The position numbers and the translations under genes are program-made. This document shows positions 37,297-45,697 of a stretch of DNA of 64,000 bases, in pieces. The notes beneath the pieces were generated by a model. The model did not search any database. It saw only the letters and a program-made list of their open reading frames with translations, and was not told the origin of the DNA. Positions within the stretch are counted from its first letter, which is position 1. Each line of letters starts with the position of its first letter. The stretch is from Clostridium sp. SM-530-WT-3G (GTDB lineage Bacteria > Bacillota > Clostridia > Clostridiales > Clostridiaceae), in NCBI RefSeq assembly GCF_012843905.1, contig NZ_JABAGC010000012.1:16346-80345 (forward strand). The letters run 5' to 3'.

Positions 37297-38112
37297 CTAT
37301 CTTAATAATGAAAGCACATTTTGAGGTTGTTGATTAGCTTGGCTAAGCATTGATTGAGCTGCTTGTTGTAATATGTTATTCTTTTGGAATGCCATCATTT
37401 CTTTTGCCATGTCAACATCTCTTACTCTAGATTCTGCTGCTGTTAAATTTTCTTGTGCGTTATCCACATTTGCTATTGTATGTTCTAATCTATTTTGGAC
37501 AGCTCCTAGTTTTGATCTTTCAGAAGATACTTCTTTTATCGCAGCATCAATTGTAGAAATTGCTCCAGTTGCACCAGGTTGTGTACTTACTGATACACTC
37601 ATACCAGCAACACCTAATGCACCTGCACTCATTGATCCAAAGGAAACAGATATAGTTTGGTCTTTATTTGCTCCTACTTGGAATGTAACAGTCGCACCAG
37701 TGCTAAACATATTTTTTGTATTAAATTCTGTTTGCCCTGCTATTCTTGTTATTTCTTGTTGAAGTGCTTCCATTTCTTCTGCTATTGCACTTCTATCTGC
37801 AGTAACATTAGTATCATTACCTGCTTGTACAGCTAATTCTCTCATTCTTTGAAGTATCGAGTGAGTTTCGCTTAATGCTCCTTCTGCAGTTTGAATCATT
37901 GATATACCATCTTGTGAGTTTCTTGATGCTTGACTTAATCCTCTTATTTGTCCTCTCATTTTTTCTGAGATTGAAAGACCAGCTGCATCATCTCCTGCTC
38001 TGTTAATTCTTAATCCTGAAGATAATTTCTCCATTGATTTAGCTGCTTGTCCATTGTTTATCCCCATGTTTCTGTGTGCGTTTAACGCATTCATATTATG
38101 ATTGATTATCAT
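37297..38112 (-). CDS. Flagellin (major type, copy 2)
   Basis: The 271-residue flagellin has full D0/D1 ends: MIINHNMNALNAHRNMGINN, SSGLRINRAGDDAAGLSISE, and C-terminal NNILQQAAQSMLSQANQQ...VLSLLR. Only a very short variable stretch (about residues 130-185) is present. It is near-identical to the 273-residue copy immediately upstream; differences cluster in that stretch. Compact Ser/Thr-rich centres of this type are known O-glycosylation sites in clostridial flagellins. Its leader holds a CsrA-type hairpin. It has no own sigma-D box in the 55-bp gap, so it may depend on read-through. Confidence 0.96.
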   Translation of the reverse strand: MIINHNMNALNAHRNMGINNGQAAKSMEKLSSGLRINRAGDDAAGLSISEKMRGQIRGLSQASRNSQDGISMIQTAEGALSETHSILQRMRELAVQAGNDTNVTADRSAIAEEMEALQQEITRIAGQTEFNTKNMFSTGATVTFQVGANKDQTISVSFGSMSAGALGVAGMSVSVSTQPGATGAISTIDAAIKEVSSERSKLGAVQNRLEHTIANVDNAQENLTAAESRVRDVDMAKEMMAFQKNNILQQAAQSMLSQANQQPQNVLSLLR

Positions 38113-38139
38113 TTTCTATCACTCCTTGATTGTATTATT

Positions 38140-38155
38140 AGACTTCCTTGTCTAT
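38140..38155 (-). promoter_or_regulatory. Putative CsrA-binding hairpin in flagellin leader (copy 2)
   Basis: On the minus-strand transcript TAGAC-AAGGAA-GTCTA forms a 5-bp stem exposing AAGGA in the loop, the CsrA recognition element. The Shine-Dalgarno CAAGGAGTGA about 20 nt downstream offers a second GGA. The same pair occurs upstream of copy 1 and resembles the two-site arrangement on Bacillus hag mRNA. Confidence 0.65.
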
Positions 38156-38167
38156 TTATTTAAAATA

Positions 38168-38989
38168 TTATCTTAATAATGAAAGAACGTTTTGTGGTTG
38201 TTGATTAGCTTGGCTAAGCATTGATTGAGCTGCTTGTTGTAATATGTTATTCTTTTGGAATGCCATCATTTCTTTTGCCATATCAACATCTCTTACTCTT
38301 GATTCTGCTGCTGTTAAGTTTTCTGCTGCATTATCAACATTAGCTATTGTATGTTCTAATCTATTTTGGACAGCTCCTAGTTTTGATCTTTCTTTAGATA
38401 CTTTTGCTATCGCATCGTTAATTGTACAAATTGCTGCAGTTGCACCTGTTTGTGTACCTACTGCTGAACTCATATTAGCAACACTTAATGCTCCAGCATT
38501 CATTTGGCTGAATGTAACTGATATAGTTTGTCCACAATTTGCTCCAACTTGGAATGTAACAGTCTCACCATTGCTATTGCTAAACATATTTTTTGTATTA
38601 AATTCTGTTTGCTGTGCTATTCTTGTTATTTCTTGTTGAAGTGCATCCATTTCTTCTGCTATTGCAGTTCTATCTGCAGTAACGTTAGTATCATTACCAG
38701 CTTGTACAGCTAATTCTCTCATTCTTTGAAGTATTGAGTGAGTTTCATTTAATGCTCCTTCTGCAGTTTGAATCATTGATATACCATCTTGTGAGTTTCT
38801 TGATGCTTGACTTAATCCTCTTATTTGTCCTCTCATTTTTTCTGAGATTGAAAGACCAGCTGCATCATCTCCTGCTCTGTTAATTCTTAATCCTGAAGAT
38901 AATTTCTCCATTGATTTAGCTGCTTGTCCATTGTTTATCCCCATGTTTCTGTGTGCGTTTAACGCATTCATATTATGATTGATTATCAT
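38168..38989 (-). CDS. Flagellin (major type, copy 1)
   Basis: The 273-residue flagellin has identical N-terminal and C-terminal ~100 residues to copy 2, and differs mainly around residues 134-200 (for example FSNSNGETVTFQVGANCGQT, which has a cysteine, and AICTINDAI). It has the stronger regulatory region: sigma-D-like promoter at 39049-39075 and a CsrA-type leader hairpin at 39015-39030. It is likely the main filament protein and the acceptor of the glycan made by the neighbouring island (inference). Confidence 0.96.
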   Translation of the reverse strand: MIINHNMNALNAHRNMGINNGQAAKSMEKLSSGLRINRAGDDAAGLSISEKMRGQIRGLSQASRNSQDGISMIQTAEGALNETHSILQRMRELAVQAGNDTNVTADRTAIAEEMDALQQEITRIAQQTEFNTKNMFSNSNGETVTFQVGANCGQTISVTFSQMNAGALSVANMSSAVGTQTGATAAICTINDAIAKVSKERSKLGAVQNRLEHTIANVDNAAENLTAAESRVRDVDMAKEMMAFQKNNILQQAAQSMLSQANQQPQNVLSLLR

Positions 38990-39014
38990 TTTATATCACT
39001 CCTTGATTTATTTT

Positions 39015-39030
39015 TAGACTTCCTTGTCTA
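39015..39030 (-). promoter_or_regulatory. Putative CsrA-binding hairpin in flagellin leader (copy 1)
   Basis: The same 16-nt element as at 38140-38155: a TAGAC/GTCTA stem with AAGGAA loop on the transcript, about 26-41 nt upstream of the flagellin ATG, followed by an AAGGAGTGA ribosome site. csrA and fliW lie in the same locus (42617-43262), so FliW-relieved CsrA repression of flagellin translation is the expected circuit. Confidence 0.65.
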
Positions 39031-39048
39031 TTTTAACCTTCTTTATAT

Positions 39049-39075
39049 TTATCGTTAAATTATCTATTAACTTTA
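39049..39075 (-). promoter_or_regulatory. Sigma-D-type promoter of the tandem flagellins
   Basis: On the minus strand: TAAA (39072-39075), 15 bp, then AACGATAA (39049-39056). The predicted start lies about 20 bp downstream and leaves a leader of about 50 nt that contains the CsrA-type hairpin. Position directly upstream of a flagellin is exactly where sigma-D promoters occur. Confidence 0.78.
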
Positions 39076-39106
39076 TATTTTTTTAAATATTTATATAAAT
39101 ACAAAA

Positions 39107-39286
39107 CTATACTTTAGCATCTAAATGTATGCCTTTATCAGGTTCTACTGACATATTACTCATCATATCATTTACAACATTTGATATCTGCTTATTCATA
39201 TTCATTCCCATTTTTAATACCGACATTTGTACCGCTGAAGCTAATGACGCATTACTCATACTCATCGATAAAGTACCTATATCCAT
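39107..39286 (-). CDS. YjfB-like putative motility protein
   Basis: This 59-residue, Met/Ser-rich protein starts MDIGTLSMSMSNASLASAVQ and ends PDKGIHLDAKV. It matches the small putative motility protein family (PF14070, YjfB), which is encoded near late flagellar genes in Firmicutes and has unknown function. A very strong GGGGAGGTGA site lies 4 bp before the ATG. It follows the FliT-like gene by 22 bp and ends about 30 bp before the flagellin promoter. Confidence 0.8.
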   Translation of the reverse strand: MDIGTLSMSMSNASLASAVQMSVLKMGMNMNKQISNVVNDMMSNMSVEPDKGIHLDAKV

Positions 39287-39308
39287 TTACTCACCTCCCC
39301 TATTAATT

Positions 39309-39635
39309 TTAAACATTAGCAGAAAAAAAATTACTTCTTCTATTAACTGAATTATAACTTTTATTTGCAGCCTTATTCTTAGCTATCTTGTTTATTTTTT
39401 CTTTAATTCTTATCATTTTCTCTTTAAGTAATCTCTCAATTTCTTTATCCAAATCTACTAATCCCATATTGTTATACATCATTCTCTTTTGTTCTTTTGA
39501 CCAATTCAGATTAAATAATTCTCCAATAAGCTTTTCACGTTTTTCAAACAAGGAGATATCCTCATTATCATTTTTTATTGAATCTATAATCTCAAGATTA
39601 ACTAATTTATATTTATCAAAAAGTTCATTATTCAT
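39309..39635 (-). CDS. FliT-like flagellar chaperone (probable)
   Basis: The 108-residue, highly charged helical protein lies directly after fliD (start 2 bp past the fliD stop, with GGAG provided by the fliD end). FliT, the export chaperone of the filament cap FliD, typically occupies this place and has this size. Sequence similarity to FliT is not obvious from reading; the call is by position, size and coiled-coil character. Confidence 0.6.
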   Translation of the reverse strand: MNNELFDKYKLVNLEIIDSIKNDNEDISLFEKREKLIGELFNLNWSKEQKRMMYNNMGLVDLDKEIERLLKEKMIRIKEKINKIAKNKAANKSYNSVNRRSNFFSANV

Positions 39636-39637
39636 AT

Positions 39638-41656
39638 CTATGCTCCAAACATTGATTGTAGCGATAATTGTTGAGAAGCGAGATTACTCATCATTTTTTC
39701 AAGCGTAGCATACTTTGAATATAAAGCCTGCTCTCTTTTAGTAAAATCTCTTTCCATATCCTTTATTTTTTTTTCATAATCTGATATACTTTTAGTTAAT
39801 TCATTATTTGAGAATGTTGCAGTTCCTTGTAATCCTACTTTTTTAGCCAATGGTGACGAACTACTTTTAAACTCACTATATAATATATCCTTTAATTTAT
39901 TTAAAATACCTGTTTGATTTTTTTCTTCATTATACTTTTTTACCTTTGCTGGATCATTTTTTTCATCTTCTGAAAGTGCTTTCGGCGCTGATTTTGTAAA
40001 TAAATTCATTACTTCCTCAACATTATCCTCCAACGCTTTTGTTAATTTATCTTCATCAATAGAAAACGTACCATTTTTAGTGCCTGAATAATCCTTTACA
40101 GGAACAATCCCTATCTTTTCAAGATTTAATCCACTATCATTCATAAGTGTCCTCATTGATTGTTTTAATGAATCAGCTATTCTTGTTAAATTAGAATCCT
40201 TATATAATTGACCTTGTTGAACTTTTTCATTCCAAAGCTTAATTTCATTTTCAGACATTTCTTTCTTTTGATCTGCTGTAAGAGGAGAATAATTTCTATT
40301 AGGCCTTGTTGAAGTAACAGTATTTAGTTTTTCTATCAAAGTATTATAATCATTAATAAATTTTACTATATTATCCTTAAGTTCTGTAACATCATTTTTT
40401 CCAGTTATTTTAGCTTCACCATCTATTTCTCCGCTAAATGTAAATGTAACTCCATCTAATGTTACTGTATTAGATGTACCTTTATGTTCATATTCTTCTC
40501 CAGTATTTTCATCTTTAATTACTATAGTTGAATCTTTACCATTATTATATGTTTTTCCCTTGTCATCACCTATTTTTACATCAACCACACCGGTTGATCC
40601 TATTGTTTTTGATGTTAAAATTATATTATCCCCATTTATTTCAGCATTTACACCTGATTCCTCAAGCAATTTCTTTAACTCTTCATCTGTCACCTTTTCA
40701 GGTATATTAACATTTTTGCCGTTAACAACTATATTGCCTGATCCTAAATCATTTTTTGTAAATGCTACCTTTGAAGGTGTACCTTCTCTTCCATTTGTAA
40801 AAGTAGCACTTATATTATCAACTTTTATTTGAGGATCATTTTCACTTTTAGTACTACTACTAGTAATCTTTAAGTTCCCATTAACATCTTTTTCTATAGT
40901 TGCTTCAAACCCCCTCTTTTTCAACTCTTCTACAAAACTTCCTATAAGTAAATCATCATTTGTTGTATCTAGTGTTATATCACTACCACCAATTGATATT
41001 TTTCCTCCATTTTTTTTTATATTTTCTAATGATATTCCTGTAATAGTAGCAGCTAAAGGATCTTGCCCTAGTTCCTTATTTAATGACTTCCATCCACCTC
41101 CAACATAAAACTTTCCACTTGACCCTTTTTCATTAGCCTCTAAAACTAATGCTGGTTTCCCAACTGATCCTGCAACTTCACTAAATGTAGCAGTTACATT
41201 AATTCCTTTATCTTTTAATTGTTTGTTTAAGTTTTCTTCCATTTTTCTTGAAGTTGATCCACTTAATGTAAATTCCTCTCCATTAATAACTACCTTACCA
41301 CCTTCTTCAACTCCATCTTTTATTACTGCTTTTGCTGCCGTAGCAGCATTACCTGTAATAGTATAATTGCTCAATTTCGCTTCATTACTAGAAGTAACTT
41401 TTACTGAATCCGTACTTGATGTAAATTTAACTGCTTTATAATTACTTGGCTTTAATAAACTATCACTCTTAGTTATATCAAAATATTTATCATAAAACTT
41501 TGATGCATCAGACATCACATCTCTATATAACTGCTGCTTAATCTCTACAATATCCTTCTTTTGAGTCTTTTGATCTATTTTAATTCTATATGCTTTCATT
41601 GTACTTGATACAATTTCATCCATATCAAGACCAGTAGCAAGACCTGTTATTCTCAT
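39638..41656 (-). CDS. fliD: FliD, flagellar filament cap protein
   Basis: FliD caps the filament and directs flagellin polymerisation. The N-terminus MRITGLATGLDMDEIVSSTM is the FliD signature, and the C-terminal region (about 580-672) 'KKVGLQGTATFSNNELTKSISDYEKKIKDMERDF...LASQQLSLQSMFGA' is the FliD C domain. The central domains (about 100-430) are variable and rich in repeated beta motifs (GKVVINGEEF, GGKISIGGSDITL, GNIVVNGKNVNI). At 672 residues it is somewhat long. It follows fliS by about 20 bp. Confidence 0.95.
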   Translation of the reverse strand: MRITGLATGLDMDEIVSSTMKAYRIKIDQKTQKKDIVEIKQQLYRDVMSDASKFYDKYFDITKSDSLLKPSNYKAVKFTSSTDSVKVTSSNEAKLSNYTITGNAATAAKAVIKDGVEEGGKVVINGEEFTLSGSTSRKMEENLNKQLKDKGINVTATFSEVAGSVGKPALVLEANEKGSSGKFYVGGGWKSLNKELGQDPLAATITGISLENIKKNGGKISIGGSDITLDTTNDDLLIGSFVEELKKRGFEATIEKDVNGNLKITSSSTKSENDPQIKVDNISATFTNGREGTPSKVAFTKNDLGSGNIVVNGKNVNIPEKVTDEELKKLLEESGVNAEINGDNIILTSKTIGSTGVVDVKIGDDKGKTYNNGKDSTIVIKDENTGEEYEHKGTSNTVTLDGVTFTFSGEIDGEAKITGKNDVTELKDNIVKFINDYNTLIEKLNTVTSTRPNRNYSPLTADQKKEMSENEIKLWNEKVQQGQLYKDSNLTRIADSLKQSMRTLMNDSGLNLEKIGIVPVKDYSGTKNGTFSIDEDKLTKALEDNVEEVMNLFTKSAPKALSEDEKNDPAKVKKYNEEKNQTGILNKLKDILYSEFKSSSSPLAKKVGLQGTATFSNNELTKSISDYEKKIKDMERDFTKREQALYSKYATLEKMMSNLASQQLSLQSMFGA

Positions 41657-41676
41657 AAAAATTCCTCCTTTTTTAA

Positions 41677-42051
41677 TTATCTTCTCGCTCTTTTCTCTGC
41701 TTCATACCATATATCTCTTACTTCTTCGATAAGAGGAATAATTTCATCCATTATCTCAGTGCTTTTCTTAATATTTGCTTCAAATAACTTTTGATTTATA
41801 AATCCATAAATTTCAAACATATCTTCAGCCCATTGTCCTGCACTTATATCTAAAGTTGCTCTAAGTTCTGTGAATATATCCTCTGTTTTTATTATATTGT
41901 TATGAGCTTTTTGTATATCTTTATCTGCTATTGCTTGTCTCCCTATTTTAGCAAATTTAACTGCACCATCTACAAGCATCAATAACAATTGTTCCTTTGA
42001 TGCAAAATTTACACTATTAGCTTTATAAGCATTATATCCACTTGAATACAT
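41677..42051 (-). CDS. fliS: FliS, flagellin export chaperone
   Basis: FliS binds the C-terminus of flagellin to keep it unfolded for export, and in Firmicutes competes with FliW. The 124-residue protein shows the family pattern: MYSSGYNAYKANSV, 'LLLMLVDGAVKFAKIGRQAI', 'KTEDIFTELRATLDISAG' and a C-terminal 'VRDIWYEAEKRARR'. AGGAGGA precedes ATG. A 178-bp gap lies upstream with no acceptable sigma-D box, so it may be read from the flgM operon. Confidence 0.95.
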   Translation of the reverse strand: MYSSGYNAYKANSVNFASKEQLLLMLVDGAVKFAKIGRQAIADKDIQKAHNNIIKTEDIFTELRATLDISAGQWAEDMFEIYGFINQKLFEANIKKSTEIMDEIIPLIEEVRDIWYEAEKRARR

Positions 42052-42229
42052 AACTTATCCTCCTATTTATCGTATATATAATTTTTACTATATTTAATCC
42101 CAACGTAACTCTCTATTTTAATTCAGCCTTTATTCATCTCTTCTATTTATAATTCTCAAATTAATACTTAACATTTCAATATTAATTCTTTAGTTGTAGC
42201 AACAATAAATCTTAACCAACACTAAAAAA

Positions 42230-42604
42230 CTAAGCTTTTTTATCAAGCAATCCAAATTGCTTACACATACTTGCAACCATATCTAATATCTTTTTAGGAG
42301 GAACTTCAAGAATTACCTCTTTCGTTGCATCATCTATTATTTTTATCATAACAGTACCAAAGTCTTCATGAACCGAATACTCTGCATGTACCGATTCATC
42401 TTCCAAAAATCTATTTAACTTATTCAAAGACTTATCTAGTTCTTTTTTATTAAATTGATTATCATCATTCCATTGTTTATCAAATTGATTATTACTGCTA
42501 TCTTTAGAATATTCTTTAGTACTCGTTTCTATTTTTATACTTTCATTAGACATATTATTTATATAATGTTCAGCATTATTATAAACCGATGAATCAATGT
42601 ACAT
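42230..42604 (-). CDS. flaG: FlaG family protein
   Basis: The C-terminal half 'LNKLNRFLEDESVHAEYSVHEDFGTVMIKIIDDATKEVILEVPPKKILDMVA' (key residues: HEDFG, V-I-EVPP-K) is the FlaG domain (PF03646); FlaG affects filament length. The N-terminal 55 residues are Asn/Ser-rich and poorly conserved. ATG at 42604 (124 residues), after GGGGTGGG, is favoured over an overlapping GTG. It ends the flgM-flgN-flgK-flgL-fliW-csrA-flaG run. Confidence 0.92.
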   Translation of the reverse strand: MYIDSSVYNNAEHYINNMSNESIKIETSTKEYSKDSSNNQFDKQWNDDNQFNKKELDKSLNKLNRFLEDESVHAEYSVHEDFGTVMIKIIDDATKEVILEVPPKKILDMVASMCKQFGLLDKKA

Positions 42605-42616
42605 AAATCCCACCCC

Positions 42617-42832
42617 TTATCTTTTAATAGTTTTTAGAATATCCACATTTATATTCATAGCTGCTTTATTTTCATTTTTAACTTCTTCATAAAGCTCTTT
42701 TCTTAAAATACTCATTTCCTTTGGTGCATTAATTCCAAGTTTAACGCTTCCATCTTCCAATTTAGACACTGTAATTTCTATATTGTCGCCAATCATTATA
42801 GACTGGCCTTTTTTTCTTGTAATAATTAACAT
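42617..42832 (-). CDS. csrA: CsrA, carbon storage / flagellin translation regulator
   Basis: The 71-residue protein begins [20 protein letters not shown] and has [22 protein letters not shown], the complete CsrA fold including the RNA-binding residues (L4, R44-like Arg in ILRKELY). It represses translation by binding GGA motifs. In Firmicutes it targets flagellin mRNA and is antagonised by FliW, encoded 4 bp upstream. Matching GGA hairpins lie in the flagellin leaders of this window. Confidence 0.97.
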   Translation of the reverse strand: MLIITRKKGQSIMIGDNIEITVSKLEDGSVKLGINAPKEMSILRKELYEEVKNENKAAMNINVDILKTIKR

Positions 42833-42836
42833 ATCA

Positions 42837-43262
42837 TCACTCCCTCATTAAAGGATGCTTTATTTGATATTTCTCTTTATCTAATATTATTTGTTCCCCT
42901 AACTTATTAGAAATATTAATGATTATAGGCGCCTTTAGATTTGTAGTTATTTTACTCACATTAGAATTTAATGTTACTGTTGTAAAAATCGTAACATCTT
43001 CTTGATTTTTTATGTCTAGTCTTTCTATCAAATCTTCCTTTAAATCAAATTCATACTGATTATAAAAATCAAAAGGACATGCTAATATAAATCCTATATC
43101 TTCATCCTCTATAGATTGAAGAAGATAGAATGGCTCATATTGTTCAAGTTTAACAAGTAAGAATTTTTTCAAATCTTCTAATCCTAAAATTCCTTTTTCA
43201 AACGTAATTATATCCTTATGTTCATATTCAATTTCCCCATGTATCTTTGATACTAATACCAT
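42837..43262 (-). CDS. fliW: FliW, CsrA antagonist / flagellar assembly factor
   Basis: FliW binds flagellin or CsrA and so couples flagellin secretion to its translation. The 141-residue protein shows '[19 protein letters not shown]', '[22 protein letters not shown]' and '[29 protein letters not shown]' (core of PF02623). It lies between flgL and csrA with short gaps, the conserved Firmicute arrangement. Confidence 0.96.
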   Translation of the reverse strand: MVLVSKIHGEIEYEHKDIITFEKGILGLEDLKKFLLVKLEQYEPFYLLQSIEDEDIGFILACPFDFYNQYEFDLKEDLIERLDIKNQEDVTIFTTVTLNSNVSKITTNLKAPIIINISNKLGEQIILDKEKYQIKHPLMRE

Positions 43263-43278
43263 AATTTCAACTCCTTAT

Positions 43279-45627
43279 TTAAAGATAGTTTAATATAGTA
43301 GATGGTAATATCTTAGCGCTTGTTTGCAATGATGCCATATATATTGTCTGCATAACTGCATATTCCATCATTTTCTCAGTAAAATCAATATCTTCAGTTT
43401 TAGATAAAATATCTGTCATATTTAAATTTTCCTGTTCATTCTTTGCTTCAGCACTTTCCATTCTATTAGTCATAGCACCTACTTTTGATCTATTTTCAAG
43501 AATATTAGATATTATTGCATCAACCTTTTTTAATCCTTCATTAGTAATCTTTGACACATCTCCATCTTCACTTAAATTAGATATTATTAGATTAATCGTA
43601 TCTACCAAGTTGACTTTTTCCCCACTCTTAATATCTGTAAATTCCATGATATCTACAGCATTTACATTATAATCTATAAATACTCCCTGAGATACTTCTA
43701 CTTTTAAATCTCCATCTATCTGTAATAATTGTGCTACATCACTATTTTTTAATATTTTATCAATTTGACTTTTTCTATCTTCAGTAGTCTCTGTATTATT
43801 TAACTCATTTCTTAATTCTCTAATATCATCTAAGCTTAATGATTTATTTTGCTCAACTTTATCAAATGTAAGGTTTTTATTAGAATCAATATAAATCTCT
43901 TTATCAGCTGGTATTTCATCATTCTTAGATGTTTCTAATGTAGTTACATTTCCATTTACATCAGTGTATAGAGAATCCCCTCTGTTAAGTAAAGTATTAT
44001 CAATACCGTTAATTGTTTTCTGAGTAGTAACATTTCCATCAGCATCTCTATATATTGCAGTATCTGATGATAGTAGTTTATCTGTTTTAGCTGTAGTTAC
44101 ATTTCCATCCGTATCTATATATAATGGTTCATCAGTTTTAATCAATGTATTTGGAGATGTAGACGATATAGTTATGTTTTTATCTTTATCTAAATATAAC
44201 TTATCTGATAATATCATCGGAGTATTTTGCTTTATAATATTACCTTCGGAATCTTTCTCTATTCCATCATTAGAGGTTATCTTTCCATTCTCATCTATAA
44301 ATAATTTACTTCCAGAATTAATTTTTGTTCCATCAGTAGGCATAGTTTCTTTATATTTTAATGCATTAACATTTCCATCAACATCAAAATATAATGTATC
44401 ACTAAGCACAACAGCCTTATTTCCATCAACCTTCGTTGTAATAGTACCATTTAAATCAACATATAATTCAGTGTTATTTGGTAAAATAGTATTATTTACT
44501 ATTGTTCCATTTGCATCTTTATAAGTCGCTTGATTTGTTATTTCTCCATTTTTATTTAAATATAATTGATCACTTGAATTAAATTTCTTATTTATAGTTT
44601 CCTTATCAGCAACTATATCACCATTTAAATTTTCATATAAAGCGTCTCCCCAATTTATCATTTTATCTCCTGGCGAGATTGTATTAATAGTAGCAGTCTT
44701 TGCCTTTATTTTTCCATCAGCCGTACGATATATAGGATCATCTGTACTTATAGGTTGATTATCTATAGATGAGCCTTCACTTCTTTTTTGTGTAGTTACA
44801 TATCCATCAGGTGTTACGTAATATAATGTATTACTTGTATCCATAAGCTTATTTTCAGTTTTAGCTTGTGTCGTAATATTGTTTTTTGCATCTACATATA
44901 AATTATCTATTAATGCAATAGACTTTCCATTTACATCAGTTGTTATCTTTCCTTCTGAATTCATATATAAAGACTCACTAGATATTATAGCTGTATTACT
45001 ATTACCCTTTTCATCTGTAGATGATGTTGTAATCTGTCCATTTGCATCTAAATAAAGTTTATCATCTTTGCCTAGTTCCTTATTATTAGTAGTCGGCTCA
45101 TTCACTACCTCTCCAGCAGCATTTAAATAAACATCAATAGGATTACCATCTTTATTGGCATACTTAATATTCCCACTTGCATCTACAATTAAAGGCTTGC
45201 TTGTACTCTTTGTCCCACCAAAAATATAGGCCCCGTCAAAATTAGTATTTAATATCTGACACAACTGATTATTAAGTTCTTTAATTTCATCTTGAATAGC
45301 TTTCTTTTCATCTGCTCCATAAGCTCCATTCCCAGCTGTAACCATCAATTCTCTCATTCTTGAAAATACATTGCTTATTTGATTTAATGCAGTATCTGTT
45401 GTATCAAGCCAGTTTGTAACATCCTTAATATTTTCATTGTATTGCTTATTTGCATTTATTTCTGTGTATAACTGCATAGCTCTTGATGCTTTATATGGAT
45501 CATCTGATACTTTACTTATTTCTTTACCTGAAGATAGCTGATTCTGTAACTTCTGCATATTATTTAGATTTCTATTTGTGTTAGTCATATAATTTGAAAC
45601 TAACATTCCATTTGTTATCCTTGTCAT
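43279..45627 (-). CDS. flgL: FlgL, hook-filament junction protein with giant repeat insertion
   Basis: Both FlgL ends are present: MTRITNGMLVSNYMTNTNRN, SSGKEISKVSDDPYKASRAM and DGAYIFGGTKSTSKPL at the front (about residues 1-148), and 'MTDILSKTEDIDFTEKMMEYAVMQTIYMASLQTSAKIL' at the end. Ordinary FlgL has about 300 residues. Here about 450 residues (roughly 150-590) are inserted, made of about 16 degenerate repeats around LYxDxNGxITT spaced 20-35 residues. The reading frame is intact throughout. ATG at 45627 follows AGAGGTGG. It follows flgK, so identity as FlgL is secure. Confidence 0.94.
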   Translation of the reverse strand: MTRITNGMLVSNYMTNTNRNLNNMQKLQNQLSSGKEISKVSDDPYKASRAMQLYTEINANKQYNENIKDVTNWLDTTDTALNQISNVFSRMRELMVTAGNGAYGADEKKAIQDEIKELNNQLCQILNTNFDGAYIFGGTKSTSKPLIVDASGNIKYANKDGNPIDVYLNAAGEVVNEPTTNNKELGKDDKLYLDANGQITTSSTDEKGNSNTAIISSESLYMNSEGKITTDVNGKSIALIDNLYVDAKNNITTQAKTENKLMDTSNTLYYVTPDGYVTTQKRSEGSSIDNQPISTDDPIYRTADGKIKAKTATINTISPGDKMINWGDALYENLNGDIVADKETINKKFNSSDQLYLNKNGEITNQATYKDANGTIVNNTILPNNTELYVDLNGTITTKVDGNKAVVLSDTLYFDVDGNVNALKYKETMPTDGTKINSGSKLFIDENGKITSNDGIEKDSEGNIIKQNTPMILSDKLYLDKDKNITISSTSPNTLIKTDEPLYIDTDGNVTTAKTDKLLSSDTAIYRDADGNVTTQKTINGIDNTLLNRGDSLYTDVNGNVTTLETSKNDEIPADKEIYIDSNKNLTFDKVEQNKSLSLDDIRELRNELNNTETTEDRKSQIDKILKNSDVAQLLQIDGDLKVEVSQGVFIDYNVNAVDIMEFTDIKSGEKVNLVDTINLIISNLSEDGDVSKITNEGLKKVDAIISNILENRSKVGAMTNRMESAEAKNEQENLNMTDILSKTEDIDFTEKMMEYAVMQTIYMASLQTSAKILPSTILNYL
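43865..45190 (-). repeat. Degenerate coding repeats in flgL (LYxDxNGxITT units)
   Basis: Within flgL, about 16 units share a core such as LYLDANGQITT, LYVDLNGTITT, LYIDTDGNVTT and IYRDADGNVTT, each followed by a variable Ser/Thr/Asp/Lys linker. The DNA has drifted, so the repeats are visible mainly as protein. They look like surface-exposed beta units added to the variable domain of the junction protein. Confidence 0.8.
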
Positions 45628-45697
45628 AAATTCCACCTCTTTTGTTTTATAGAATCACTCAAATATTATTTCAAAGCTTTTCTTATAGTTAATACGT

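Noticed and set aside
42067..42096. Possible sigma-D promoter upstream of fliS (ACGATAAA-like -10)
   Set aside because: The nearest TAAA is 18 bp away rather than 15, and the transcription start would fall in the ribosome binding site.
43865..45190. Repeated DNA that might be a CRISPR array
   Set aside because: The repeats are degenerate, in frame with flgL and conserved at protein level; there are no cas genes.
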